Shown: positions 33,933 to 46,187 of the stretch, piece after piece
How positions within the stretch are numbered: position 1 is the first letter of the stretch
Layout of the letters: each line of letters starts with the position of its first letter
Assembly (NCBI GenBank): GCA_040954595.2
Contig: CM082598.2
Span: forward strand, 5,270,001-5,334,000
Length of the DNA: 64,000 nucleotides
Direction: 5' to 3'
From: Balanoglossus misakiensis
Lineage: Eukaryota > Hemichordata
Notes under the pieces: generated by a model
The model's database searches: none
The model's input: only the letters and a program-made list of their open reading frames with translations
What the model was told of the DNA's origin: nothing
Position numbers and translations under genes: made by a program

Positions 33933-36900
33933 ATGAACTACCACGTGATTTTAATTTGTGCCATAGCGACAGCATTGTACAGTTATGGTAAGTTCTCAGT
34001 GTTTTCCTTATCATGGGTGTGTTGTTTGTACTTCCGAATTCAAATTATGGTTGGCCGTAGAGCTTGTTGACAGTGCAGGCCTCATCTAACCCATCTAACC
34101 GTGTTGACAGTAGTTCTGTGCGTTCGCTATACGTTTGTATATGCGCAGTAACGACGTTGATACTCAAGTAAAAGGGCGTGTTTGCTAACCACAGCGACTT
34201 TGATGATGTGGCAATTTCCCACACGCTACATGACGTTTCTCATAAAAATAAATAACACCAAAGGTTTGATTGCGTAGCAATCCACGGACTGCTAAAATAT
34301 TGCGCCGTTTATATACTGGTACTTCTTTGTATAGGAAGGCAGATATATTTGTATAGGACAACAAAAATTCTGTGCACTTGGAGTTATAACATGGTGTATT
34401 CACGTAGCAGTTTATTGCTGTCTTTTCGGTCATTTTATTCTATGAAAAGTGATATTGTTATAATTGCTGCGGATTCGCATTTACACAGGTATTGTGCACC
34501 TATCGAGTGTTCCACGTACGTCATTCCGGCCTGAATCACTGGTAACACCCATGAAATTTCTTGTTTCCAACGTAAAACCTAGAAAATACAAGTCAGGATT
34601 TAAGCCCGGTCTGTAGAACCTGGGACTAGTATACCTTACAAGGTATATTCGTCTCAGATAGAACACATAGGTCCACATAACTGTTACAGTATAGTATTTT
34701 CGCAGCAATGAATTTGCCACAGGCCTTTCCATGCTGACACGGCCCAGTGTAGCAGGACATTCAATAAGGTCTCAATGACCCGCTACAAAAGGCGACAACA
34801 AATCTGCCAAGCTCCGAGAACATGTCACTGTGATCATCAAGATTCGTTATTTTACTGGAAACCGAATAGGAACCTTAAGATTTTAAAATTACCAGTTGTT
34901 TTTCTTACAGAAAAATCTCCGTCCACCATAAATTGTTACCCGACAATATAAGCTATTTTCATTAGGAATTGGAAAAAAAAACTCAAGCTCTCACATTTTT
35001 ACCATGGAAGTTTATGCATCATAATTACGGTTATTTTCAGACCAGAACATCTCTGCAAAAATCATTCCATACATCCACCATAGTTTATTTCAGATTGTTA
35101 CTTCATACAATTCTTTATTTAGTTGTATTCTTGTCGTTCTCATCTTTGTTGGCTGCAGATGACGTCACAGTGTCTTGCACAACAGCAGAGGACAGTTTAC
35201 ATGAAGTACTGTTCGACAAGTACAACCCTCAGGTCAGACCGGTTCGAGATGGTAACAATGTCGTCAGGGTTAACATGTCGATGTCCCTGGTACAGTTATT
35301 GCGAGTGGTGAGTAAGTCCTGTGCTTCGGGCTCCATTTTCTGTTGATATTTTTTTTATTGTTTGTTTGTTTGTTTGTTTGTTTGTTTGTTTGTTTGTTTG
35401 TTTGTTTGTTCGTTTTGTTTTGTTTTGTTTTGTTTTGTTTTGTTTTGTTTTGTTTTGTTTTGTTTTGTTTTGTTTTGTTTTGTTTTGTTTTGTTTTGTTT
35501 TGTTTTGTTTTGTTTTGTTTTGTTTTGTTTTGTTTTGTTTTGTTTTGTTTTGTTTTGTTTTGTTTTGTTTTGTTTTGTTTTGTTTTGTTTTGTTTTGTTT
35601 TGTTTTGTTTTGTTTTGTTTTGTTTTGGGAGAAGTTTTGAATTCTGCTCAGGGCGTTGTTAGATCTAGAACTCACCACCTTCTAAATACAACACGATAGC
35701 GAGGGCAATATAATGCATGTATATATTTATTGGCCTAAAGGACAGTAAGTCACTAATAGAATTTTGCATACTTCTGTGAAAGCCCCAGTAACTCTAAGTT
35801 TTGTCTGGTTGTATTTTTCAGTATTTTTCTCCCATGTTTATATGTTTTCCTTTCTACTCAGTACTCTGGATAGATTTATGAAATGTCCAGTCTTTAGCTT
35901 TTCAACAAAAACCAAACCAACCGAGTAAACTCAAAATGGCCGACGGAATGGGCTCGGGGGAAGCGTGTTATTTTGGTGACTCACATGCATGCCCAAGGGG
36001 GGGGAGGGTGACGTCACTATTACTCATGCGCAGTCAACATGTGTTTTCCAACACTGAGAATGTATCACTTAGGCATCCTTCAGCTGAAAAAAATGTCTTT
36101 ATTTCTTCGTGTGCGCACAGGAATTCAGCAAATTTCGGGTTATTTGTGATTTCAATACTGGAGATGGTCAACATGATGAAACCGTATCACAACGAATGCT
36201 GATTCAAAACAACCCACTTTCCACGTTGTTATCACCGTCAAAATCTAATTATATTTACTCCACTGGGCAAGATAAAACCACCCAATTAAATTGTCAATTC
36301 TAGTGATCGCATTCTGTTACCTTGACCGGCACTATTAATTCCAATTACAATATGCTCAGTCATATTGTGGGTCTGTTTCACAATTTGCATAATTGGCATA
36401 ATCTGTTCCGATAAAACTGTATCAAGTTAAAAGTTAACATTCAATATTTTTGTTTTTTGTACCTACAACATTTTCTAACTCAAATCTCTTATGTTGAAGT
36501 GACAAGTATTTGACTCGTCAACAAAGTCTATATGTTTAGAGTCAACATTGCTATTGCGTGAATTTAAATTCAAATTAATTTGTGAACTGTAACCATAGTG
36601 AGGGCGCATATGCAGGCTATAATGTCAAGCAGGGTACTGGGCATGTTGTATGGAATTGAATAGAAATACATGATTTGATACAAAGAACAGAAGTCCCCGA
36701 AAAAGTGTCAATATATCCATAAGTTGCATTTTAAAATTAATGCCTCTTTAATATGTAATATTTTCTCTCGTTTCTTTGTTTAGGATGACAAAGAACAAGT
36801 GATCACCGTTAACGTGTGGCTCTATCAGGTAATGGACCGATTTCTGTATAACATATCATTTGATTGGTGCATTTTGATCTTTGACCTCTGAACCCGCACT

Positions 36901-39161
36901 ATGACGTCACAGGTGACTTTATTATATCGCTTTTCTCCGCTGATATTTTCACAGATGTGGCATGATTACCGTTTATCGTGGGATCCCCATGACTACGAGA
37001 ACATAAGCTATATTCTCGCCAAAGCTGGAAACATTTGGTATCCAGACACAAGTTTGTATACAAGGTATTGTGTTTTTTCACTTTAAAGGGGGAATGTCGC
37101 CTGAGCTGCGCATGCGTTACTTTTTGTTTATGAATACACCGCCAGCATTGACCCCACTGTTCCGGGAGAGCATGTCAACCGGTACATGTTATCATAGTAA
37201 CTTGGAGATGTGATAAAAAAGTAATAATGATGCGTTTTTGTCCTGATGTACAGTGAAATACAAAGTATAACAGCCGTATTGTTTGACATGATGTAGTTAT
37301 GTCTGACAAAAAACACAAAAACACAGTTGATTCTCATCACAAAAATACTACAGAAATGGCCAAAAGTATATACGAGTGATTTGAGATTAAAATTAAAGGA
37401 AGTGTTACCAGTGTGTGTAAAACTGTCAATGTATTTCTCAGTTCTGATCAGGCGTCACAGAGACACCCTTACGTCATCATCGACTCCTTCCGCCTGCGGA
37501 TCGAGTCGGACGGCACCGTGTTCGCGCAGACTCCGTGCAACTGGAACATCCCCTGCAACATGGACGTCAGCAACTTCCCCAACGACAAGCAGCGCTGCGA
37601 CATCTCCGTGGGCATGTGGTCGCACACCGCCCTGCAGGTGGACTGCCACCCGATCTCCGGGGAGGTTGCCAAGGAGCTGTACACGCCCAGCAACGACTGG
37701 GTGGTGACGTCCACCTCCGTGAACAAAGATTACAGCCACGATATCTACGGGAACGGACCCTTTGCCTACGTGGATTTCACCCTGTTCCTGAACAGGAAGC
37801 CATTGTTCTATCTCTTGAATCTATGCATCCCCTCCGTTCTGCTCTCCTTTCTGTCGACGCTGATATTCTACTTCCCCCCAGACTCAGCTGACAAAGTCCC
37901 CCACGGGTTGTCAGTCCTCCTGACCATCTTCATCTTCGATATCCTCGTCATCGACATCATGCCGCCCAGTTCGGACCACATCCCCACCACCACCATCTAC
38001 CTCTTCACCAACATGATCACCACGGGGGTGTCCATCATCCTCTCCGCGGGGATCATCGACATGCACCGGTGGAAGGGCGACCTGCGCGGCTGGAGGAGGG
38101 ACCTCCTCCTCTGGGTGGCCTCCGCGCTCAAGGTCTCCATGGAGTCGGTGGCCGCCAAGAAGCTGCTGCGTCGCAACACCAGGCAGTCCCGCGCCGTGCG
38201 CCTCAAGAACTACACGGGGATCAGCCCAGAGCGGGGAAACGGCTACAGGAACACGGTGATGTCGAATCACGAAGATGGAACAAGTGGTGTACAACGCAAG
38301 CAGTATGACATCAAAGCTGTCTTGAAGCACCTGGAAAAAGTAGAATCGAAACTAGAAGAGTTGGCCAACAAAGACAACGTTGTTAAAATTGTGAGTAATG
38401 TCTGCGCGTACTGTTTGTATAGAGCCTGATTAAAACGGTGCGGCACCGTTTTAATACTTGGTGTTTTCAAATTGCAACATACAGCCCAAATCGGGCATCG
38501 ATAACGTGTTCATGTAGATACCAATCAGTAAGCTTATTTAGATGGACCAATTTAAGTTGGAAAATGAAATCATTAAAATAATGCAAAAAGTGGCAGCTCT
38601 AGAGGCTTTAAGATCGAACTTTTGTAATAACGACTGGGTTAGCTGCGATACTTGTAGCCTTTGTGGGCTGGTAATTGGGTGACTGGATGGCCCACAACCA
38701 GCCCACCAAGGCTACAGAATTATTGCAGAGACGACTAGTTGGATTTCTGTTGCTCATCAATGTAACAAATATACATAAGGAAACCGATCTTTCACGGGCG
38801 CCATTTTAACACCTGTAACTTTTCGCTATGATTTCTGTCTTTGGTTTTGTATATCTACTTCAGTTTCTTGTTCGTATTCCTGAAACATGATGTAATGTCC
38901 AGCATTTAGAATATCGACACAACATATATGTGCATTGTCAGTATTGTTATTGCGCAAAATTTGAATTCAAGTCCGGACTAGAATTCGTTCGTCAACACAA
39001 TAATGTCCCTTTAATGTCATTCGCAGGATAGCGACTGGAAACTGCTCGCCTACGTCCTGAACAAGATCTGCTTCATCATCGTCCTCTGCATCGTCATCAC
39101 TACGTCGATTTGGACATTCCTCGCCGGCGTTAATAGTGAACACGACCCCACAGATCACTGA
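33933..39161 (+). CDS. nicotinic-receptor-like subunit 2 (Cys-loop channel, non-alpha)
   Basis: Exons: 33933-33987, 35159-35307, 36784-36828, 36955-37064, 37442-38390, 39027-39161; intact, 480 aa. The product should be a subunit of a plasma-membrane pentameric ligand-gated channel. Seen: short signal peptide; VRPVR and VNMSMSLVQLL; loop A IWYPDTSLY; Cys-loop Cys158-Cys172 with FPND in place of the usual FPFD; loop-B Trp in GMWSHT; no YxCC in loop C; M1-M3 in exon 5; a long intracellular loop with basic and Glu/Lys-rich segments; M4 in exon 6. M2 begins ADKVPHGLSVLL and has Pro at 2', His at 3' and Asp at 15', which is unusual. The acidic residue at -1' argues for cation selectivity. The start was chosen because an ATG 19 bp upstream is out of frame. 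It is a tandem duplicate of the upstream gene with identical intron positions. The agonist is unknown. Confidence 0.92.
35362..35627. repeat. (GTTT)n then (GTTTT)n array, about 265 bp
   Basis: About 12 GTTT units change to about 42 nearly perfect GTTTT units, in intron 2 of the second receptor gene, 55 bp after the exon 2 donor. Confidence 0.95.
36560..36760. repeat. dispersed repeat I, copy 2
   Basis: Partly matches 17250-17420 (AGGGTACTGGGCATG and ATTTGATACA..AGAA segments). It ends about 25 bp before exon 3 of the second receptor gene. Confidence 0.5.
37083..37305. repeat. single-copy relative of the lectin minisatellite
   Basis: TTTTTGTTTATGAATAC, GAGATGTGATAAAAAAGTAA, CAGTGAAATACAAAGTA and ATTGTTTGACATGATGTA follow the same order as 2270-2440 and the array unit. 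It lies in intron 4 of the second receptor gene. Confidence 0.65.
38426..38613. repeat. dispersed repeat G, copy 2
   Basis: Matches 8812-8975, then continues into TGGCAGCTCTAGAGGCTTTAA, which is the inverse of a piece of the lectin 3' UTR. It lies 35 bp after the exon 5 donor of the second receptor gene. Confidence 0.8.
38653..38715. repeat. short foldback, 63 bp
   Basis: TGTAGCCTTTGTGGGCTGGT is mirrored by ACCAGCCCACCAAGGCTACA with one mismatch in the stem. It is in the last intron of the second receptor gene. Confidence 0.8.
38850..39005. repeat. dispersed repeat I, copy 3
   Basis: Matches 17140-17285 closely (GTTTCTTGTTCG, ACATATATGTG, GTCCGGACTAGAATT). It ends about 20 bp before exon 6 of the second receptor gene. 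Confidence 0.7.
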
Positions 39162-39185
39162 AGCTAGCGGTTCGTATAGTCACAG

Positions 39186-39314
39186 TAGACTCTCTCACAG
39201 CCCACGGTTCGCTACAAGGCTCTTCACTGATGCGCCCTCAACTGTTTAGCAAAGGAGAAGCCCCAAATGGTGCTGTGTAGCCTGCATGGACGAGAGGGGC
39301 TGAGAGAGAGTCTA
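39186..39314. mobile_element. MITE family D, copy 2
   Basis: Inverted relative to 3125-3240, with the same TAGACTCTCTCACAGCCC and GAGAGAGTCTA ends. It starts 25 bp after the stop codon of the second receptor gene and is therefore likely part of its 3' UTR. Confidence 0.85.
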
Positions 39315-42300
39315 ATAGTCACAGCTGCATGGCAACCATCCACGCGCCGTACCACCACAGAAATCAGATTTCCACCAAATTCAAGATTACATGCCGCCGA
39401 GGTTTCATACAGCGAACTCTTCATCGACACGTTTTTCACTCTCGTTTGTAGCGTTTTTATAAGACCGTCGGCCGTACATACAAGTGCTGGTTTAGCCGAG
39501 TTGAAGCGAGAAATATATTGTTGTGAACGTATGGGACTAACACTGTAGAAATATCATAGGGCCTGATTAAAAGATGCAAAATAAAAACAATTACCAAACC
39601 TTTTTTCTGACTATATCGTAAGACAGATCACTATATACATTTTATTCAAAACCGGTCAAAAACGTTGTAACTGATCAATTTTTCGACGTTCGTGTGCGGG
39701 CGCTATGTCATCTTATCTTCATATGAGAAGGCGAATGAATAATGTCAAGTTAGGATACCTATGGTTTTACAAGCGGACGTCAAGATTTTATTCCCAGTTT
39801 TATATATCATTCATGAATACCATACGAGAATAAACATTACTGTACGGACGGCAATGACGGGGCAATTGTATTTTTGTTACAAAACACAAGAAACTATAAG
39901 CGTAGTACTTCCATGTGACCCAACATATTCACATTCAACACCTTCTCGCTCCGATACAGACAAAGAGTTGAAATGTTTGGAGGAGTACCATTTTTCTGAA
40001 AATCTGTCCCAGAGGCACATGCTACCTTATATTAACGCGTCACACAATTTTGGAATAATTCATGCGAACGAGATTTGAATTCATGAATGGTCTCACCAGA
40101 TGACATCATCATATACCCCGGTCGCACCCACTGTTCGTCATGTTTGCTTTATTCGAACATCCGATGGGCACAACTATATGACTTTCTCACTCTCCGGCTG
40201 GTAGAACAAATATGGCTCGGCCTTTTCACATTTTACTGGTATGATGTAACTATCCTAAAATAGTTCAATTCATGTTATATAATCATTTTCATCCTGCCAA
40301 TATAATGCCACTGGCCTATGCCTTGGGAAAATTGAAAAAGATCCTCTCTTTTTTTACGTAACGACCCTCAGTCGCTTGCTATATGGTATGCGCAGGGCGT
40401 TTGACAACCCTTTGTTATGTCATCTAATGAAATGAGCCTTATTTCTTGCCACCATCGGAAAGAGGAAAGACTTGGCGTAAAACTATTGTCCAATTAAATC
40501 TCAAATCCCCCAAGCTGTCTATTCGTATAAGCTTGCATGCTGAAAGCTGTCAGATAGAGCGCCCTCTAGCGTATGCATGACAGCGCGATATTTTGCCAAA
40601 ACATTATAATTGGAGTATAGTCATACAAAATGTTGATTTGGAGTTTATAAATCAGAAACGGGAATGTTTCGTCACTTTGATTCCCCCAAAAGCATCTGCG
40701 AAATGATGATACAGTGTTGCTATAGTAAACAGGGTCAAAGGTCAAAGCAGAGGTTTGCTGATCGTCTGCTTCAAAAGCTTTGGTCGTACACACGATTTGT
40801 CAACAACGTACAGTGAACGTGGGCAGGCATTGAGCTCGGCGAATATTACAGCCAATATCGTGACAACCGCTGTATTTTTGGTAAGTACTTCTCCGGTATG
40901 TCTTTGAAATGTCCCAGGGCAGGGTGTTCGGTGAAGAAACGCAACCGTTTGTGGGCGTTTCTTCAAATTGTGTTCAATTTCGTGTTTTGAAAGGTCGCGC
41001 GAGACCGTCGTTCATTACAAATCAGTAGCAAGTCCTGATCTCTTCGACACGTTTCTCCGTCTCGCAAAATAAGTATTTCGTGTGACGTCTGAAGACTAAA
41101 TTTTACTGGTGAAATGTTTAGTTTTTAATTGAGAAGTTTGTAATTTTTCACCGTGACACACTTGTCTTGGCTGAGTGACTGTGGGCACGTACTGAGCTCT
41201 GACTGCAGTGAAGTTGTACACAACCTACACTGGCACACACGGTCATCTCGGATTACAACTATTGTCTGTGACCTACACACCCAGCAGCATTGCAAGGTCG
41301 ACGCGGTGATTATGGCCGGGTCAGGGGGTAGGAGTGTCTGGTTTGGTGGTCCTGGCCACAAAACTGACCGCTCCTTTCGTACATTTCATGCCAGACACAG
41401 AAATGTACACTGAGACTCCATGGCAACCTGACGCGCAGATAACTTTCGCCGTACGGACCGACCGTATGGGGATCCCAAGTCGCCGTCGGACAGCGGTCAA
41501 GCAGTGTAGAATCGCATATGTGTTTTCTTTAGACCACAGACTATGACCAGCATATAATGTAAACAAAGTTCTCCGATATCCCCTCCCTGCCTTAGTTATT
41601 GACTAGCTCTTGAGATACGGTCTCATACTGTCGCATATAAGTCCAAAATCTGAAAAAGCAATTTTATTTATTAGTTTACTTTGGGAGGAGGTTTGACCTT
41701 ACTTCAATTATTGTACTTTCGCATTTATTTTGGTGATAGCATATTTCACAGAACACTGCAACCTCATACCACTTGACTTTTGCAATTTTTTGAAGAAAAA
41801 AATGCAGTTTCTCAAGTTTCGCATGTGTTACCCCCTAAAATTCCCTTTACCCTTAGCATCGAGAATAGCACATTTAAAAGAGTACCAATTTGAAATGTCA
41901 CTTTTACGTGACTCTCTCAATAGACATGTTTTTCTAGACCTGACACACCCTGTTTATTTATACGCAACTAGTATAGTATATCCATAGATCCTTGAAGCTC
42001 AGCCATATCCTGTAGTTGTTTTACAAGAACACTTTTTGGCTCACCTAGTATTATTATTAATCTTTATTTCAGACACAACCGTCCATAGAAATTAGTTACA
42101 AAAAAGAAACTGACAAAAACGCTAGAAAAGTAATAAATAAAATAAATTTTAAAAAATAATACTTTTAGGAATCAATGTAAAATGTTCAAAGTCATATTGT
42201 CCTTTTAGAATTACATATAAGAAAAAAAGTCAGGGGTCACAAAAGGAGAACATCTGGAATCAAAAATACTTCATGGTAGGCTAGCTGCTGGAAGACCAGT

Positions 42301-42348
42301 AAATTTCAAGGGTTACTCACAGCCATCTGATAATAAAAACAAATAGAA

Positions 42349-42559
42349 TACTGTACAACACTTTATTTTCGGGAGTTAAAATTTTCGCAATATCGAGAGA
42401 GGCCACTGTTTCGTGAGTATTAATTTTCGCGTTCTCTTATTTCATTCACTGCATCGTTATCCTCAAAAACATTTACGCGACTTTTTATTTTCACGCTATT
42501 TTGGCTCTTGCGTATTTCGCGAGAATTTATTGCTCGCGAAAATGAAGTGTTTTACAGTA
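42349..42559. mobile_element. MITE family B, copy 3
   Basis: TA-flanked; one end has a substitution (CTGTACAACACTTTATTTTC), the other is intact. Full length. Confidence 0.9.
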
Positions 42560-42892
42560 TTTTGTGATACTTAGAGGTTGGCACGACAAAATGCATCATG
42601 TCTTTGCCATTTCCCCTTTTCTTGTCCAATCCCTGTTGTATAGGAATGAGACATTCCACAGGTCAATTTGTGAATGCAAAGAATACAATATATAGGCGCT
42701 GGTTATGTAATCTTTTGACAGTCAGCAGTCGCTCACGCCTTCTTTGTCTAGATCCAAGGTGAGTTCCGTGTGAATTCAGTATTTCATGTCACAGAATGTA
42801 GCAGAGCTGTGCAGAACAACTTTGCACAGTTATACATAACATATGACTACAGCCAACAATACGACACAATATAATTAAGTGTCTGTTGACAG

Positions 42893-43135
42893 TCTTAGAC
42901 TTGCTCCAAGTCTATGGGCTTCATTATGTGTAGGGAACGTGTAGGCCCATACGCTACCCGAAACCACAAGCTCAGTCCCAAATTCGAAACTCACCTCATT
43001 ACCAAAAACACGCTCAAGGCAAGCATGCACGCAAAAAAAGTATTGCAATTATTTATTAAGACAAAACATCACCGAAAACACAAAAAGTATTGAGATTTAA
43101 AAAACACCAAGCGACTAGTGGGCTAGTCTATTGAC
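42893..43135. repeat. dispersed repeat F, copy 2
   Basis: Reverse complement of 14129-14365, complete to the AGTGGGCTAGTCTA end. A short palindrome, GACTTG..CAAGTC, lies at its other end. Confidence 0.8.
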
Positions 43136-43667
43136 AGTCTATAATGTTCACTTACACTTACAGCTTATTTACCTGTAATCTTTGCAACAGGCAGAACTGA
43201 AAGGTACCATTCTGACCATGGGCATACTACGTACGTCCATAATCAGATCAACCGACCGGGAGAGCTCTGGGCTAACCCCAAGGCCAAACCCAGGGGATAG
43301 GGAATTCACTACATCTTTTTACCTATTTCAACTGCCCAATTTTCAATAATAAATTTATGATAAATTTGATGGCATTATTATATTGTAAACTTTTCCACTA
43401 TGTATGAACCAATTTTACAAATAGAAATTGGCAATTTCCACACATTGCATTTGCTCCCAAGTTCCATGACTGCATACGTGTGTGATTATATTTTTACCAT
43501 GTTACCTTCGACATACAATGATAGACTAGTTGGCTGACCTGCAATTCTGCAGATACAGGCAATCATACCCGTATCCTTTGGAGATGAGCTCTGCAGTACA
43601 AACATCTATTGATTGATCAGTTGATCATTATCTATGAGTGTCGCGCATCCGTAGACGTTACCTGGCA

Positions 43668-43775
43668 ACCCTTTCACCATCGTGGTCTGGTCCAAATCCA
43701 TTGTCCTCTAGGGTAAAATTGGATCTCTAAAGTACAAAATGGGGTTGGAGGGGGGGGGGGGGGGTTAAAAGGGTT
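43668..43775. repeat. degenerate TTAA/CCCTTTCACC element (family J)
   Basis: Matches 50088-50180 (CCTTTCACCATCGTGGTCTG, GTCCAAATCCA) but is interrupted by a poly-G run. Its right end is TTAAAAGGG-like. Confidence 0.55.
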
Positions 43776-44743
43776 GAGTTTCATTCACCCCACTCACAGT
43801 CACAGTGCATAAAAATAGCTGCATATATACTCCAAGGTGTATATATACTCATGGCTTATTGTTTCAGCATTGCTGAATCAGGAAACTGAGACTCGATGAC
43901 TGAAACTCTGTCAAATTCTGAGTGAGTACAATGTAATCCTGACAGAATATTACCTGTGTTATATCATGTATAATTATCATGATATGTGAAATGCAAGTGT
44001 AGCATGTAGTATTCTCATTGTGCTCAAAAGAATACACCCCACCACTCATGGAAATAACTTCTACTATACAGCGTTAGGCCTTGTGGCGTGGTATAGCCCA
44101 GATCATGTATTGAGGTCATTGCATTCTTATTCTCCCACCTTTTCTCTTTGTAGATTATCCGTTTTTAAAGAAATTGAAACAGAATTATTCAATTCAACTG
44201 ATACCAGATTGTAATTTTGATTTTTGACATAAAATTGTCAAATTATTGCATGTGGTATGCATCGGTGACCACAAAGGCTTATTATGATTGATGTATATTG
44301 CGGCACTAAACACAGGTGTGGTGATAAACACAATTTACCCATCTGTTACTGAGTCTCAGATGAGCAGTGTGGTGTGTTATCAGATCGTTTGATAATGCAT
44401 GTAGAGATCATCAAGTATTCCCAAGTGAATAATTCTGAATTCAGTGACTCAATCATTGTCATACTTTAGTCTGAGTATTGCACCTGCTTGACTGAACAAC
44501 CAGTAGAGTTTTGAATTTTTCATCACAATAATTCAATGATTTAGCATCTAATTGAAGAATTTGACTCACTCCATAAGAATTGTGAATTGCAAGAAAACCT
44601 CTTTTATTGTCATTTCATGTAATTCTGCAAATGCTCAGTCAAAACAAGTTAAATTCATTGAGTGATAAAGTTATATTGTCACTTCTTTACTTGGAAAAAA
44701 AATGCCATGAAAGTGTTTTTGCCCCAAGGCAAACCAAGGTGCT

Positions 44744-44934
44744 TTAAAGGTATACAGTCACCCCAATTAACATACGCCCATATATGGCTGAAATGGCGTA
44801 TTTGAGCGTTCAAAAGAACGCATGGTGTCGCTCTTTTTTCGCGTGTGCCACCCACTGAAAATCTGTGATTGGCTAGATTTCAATTTGCCATGGTAACTCT
44901 AGCTAATTTTCCATAGGTGACCGTATACCTTTAA
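44744..44934. mobile_element. MITE family C, copy 2
   Basis: TTAA-flanked at both ends, 191 bp, AGGTATACAGTCACC and GGTGACCGTATACCT inverted ends. Confidence 0.92.
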
Positions 44935-45992
44935 TTGTCTACTAAATTCACAGCCTTATGTTTCATTAACTAACACAGTGACCCTTACTTCAAATTTTTC
45001 AGTTAGTGGATCTGCATCCTCCATCTGTCTGTGCATCTATCTGTCCGACCGTCCATCTGGAGTCATTACTCAGACATGCGCCTGGACTGATTGCATTCAT
45101 TCACGCTTGGTACGTATACAGGGTTTGCATGCAAGCCAAATTATTTCATTGTGCAGACAAGGCTGAATATGTTTATTGAAATTATACACATTAATTTGTT
45201 GTACCGTATGATGTGATCTATATGGCACATCTGTACATGTACATGCACCTCTCCACCCACCCACTATTCCTAACCTTGGAACATATAACGGTACATATAC
45301 TACATACATAGAAGCATACATGCAATATGTTATACATAATACAATAATTGCATACCCATCTACATGTACACATACATGTACGTACATACATTCTTCTACA
45401 TGTGTTATGTACTATAAAGCTACTTACGTACATACCCACCCACCCATCTACCCACCCAAAAATCCACCCATCTACCCAACCAATCCATCCATCCATCCAT
45501 CCATCTAAAAATACAAGAAGATTCTTATGAGGGTGAAAAACTGCCTGAATGTTACAGCAGTTATTTTACAAATCTATCTTCAAAACATCAAAAGCTTTTT
45601 TAGAAAAATTGTAAGATAACGACATTTTTGCAATTATGTTTTTTTTTCAAACTTCGATGACATCCCAGGGTATACATGCAGTTATAAATCGTACATGAGT
45701 AGCAACATGGTAAATTTAGAATGAGGATTAAAACTGACACAAGATGCCAGTGGCACGACTCGAGATTACAGTGTATTCTTCAATATATTTCCTATATCTT
45801 TAAACTTTTATTGCATGTACAGCTTTTGCGTGATTCATTCAACAGTTTCTGCTGAGAGGTCTCAGGTGCTGTTTATTCTTATCTGCCTTAATATGTCTGA
45901 TTATTAGAACGTCAATCTGTCAGCTCATTTTTCATTTTCTTCTAACTCCACAGACCTACACTGGCTTCCACACCAAGCCTCATAAGCACACC

Positions 45993-46187
45993 TTAAAGTT
46001 ATATACGGTCACCGCCAATTTACATACGCCCATATATTTCTGAAATGGCGCATTTGAGTGTTCTAAAGAACGTATAGTGGTGCTCTTTTTTTCGCGTGTG
46101 CCACCCACTGAAAATATGTGATTGGCTAGATCCCAATTTACCATGGTAACTGTGGCTAAATTTGCATAGGTGACCGTATACCTTTAA
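45993..46187. mobile_element. MITE family C, copy 3
   Basis: TTAA-flanked, about 195 bp, same orientation as copy 2. Confidence 0.9.

Noticed and set aside
35321-35699. Open frames of about 110 aa on both strands at the GTTTT array
   Set aside because: Repeat artefact of Phe-Val-Leu-Cys or Lys-Gln-Asn units within a receptor intron.
37455-38330. Long minus-strand and alternative + frames over receptor exon 5
   Set aside because: Shadows produced by the GC-rich third positions of a long real exon. Only one frame encodes M1-M3.
39761-40078. 105-aa + strand open frame downstream of the second receptor
   Set aside because: No recognisable motif and no supporting splice or promoter signals.
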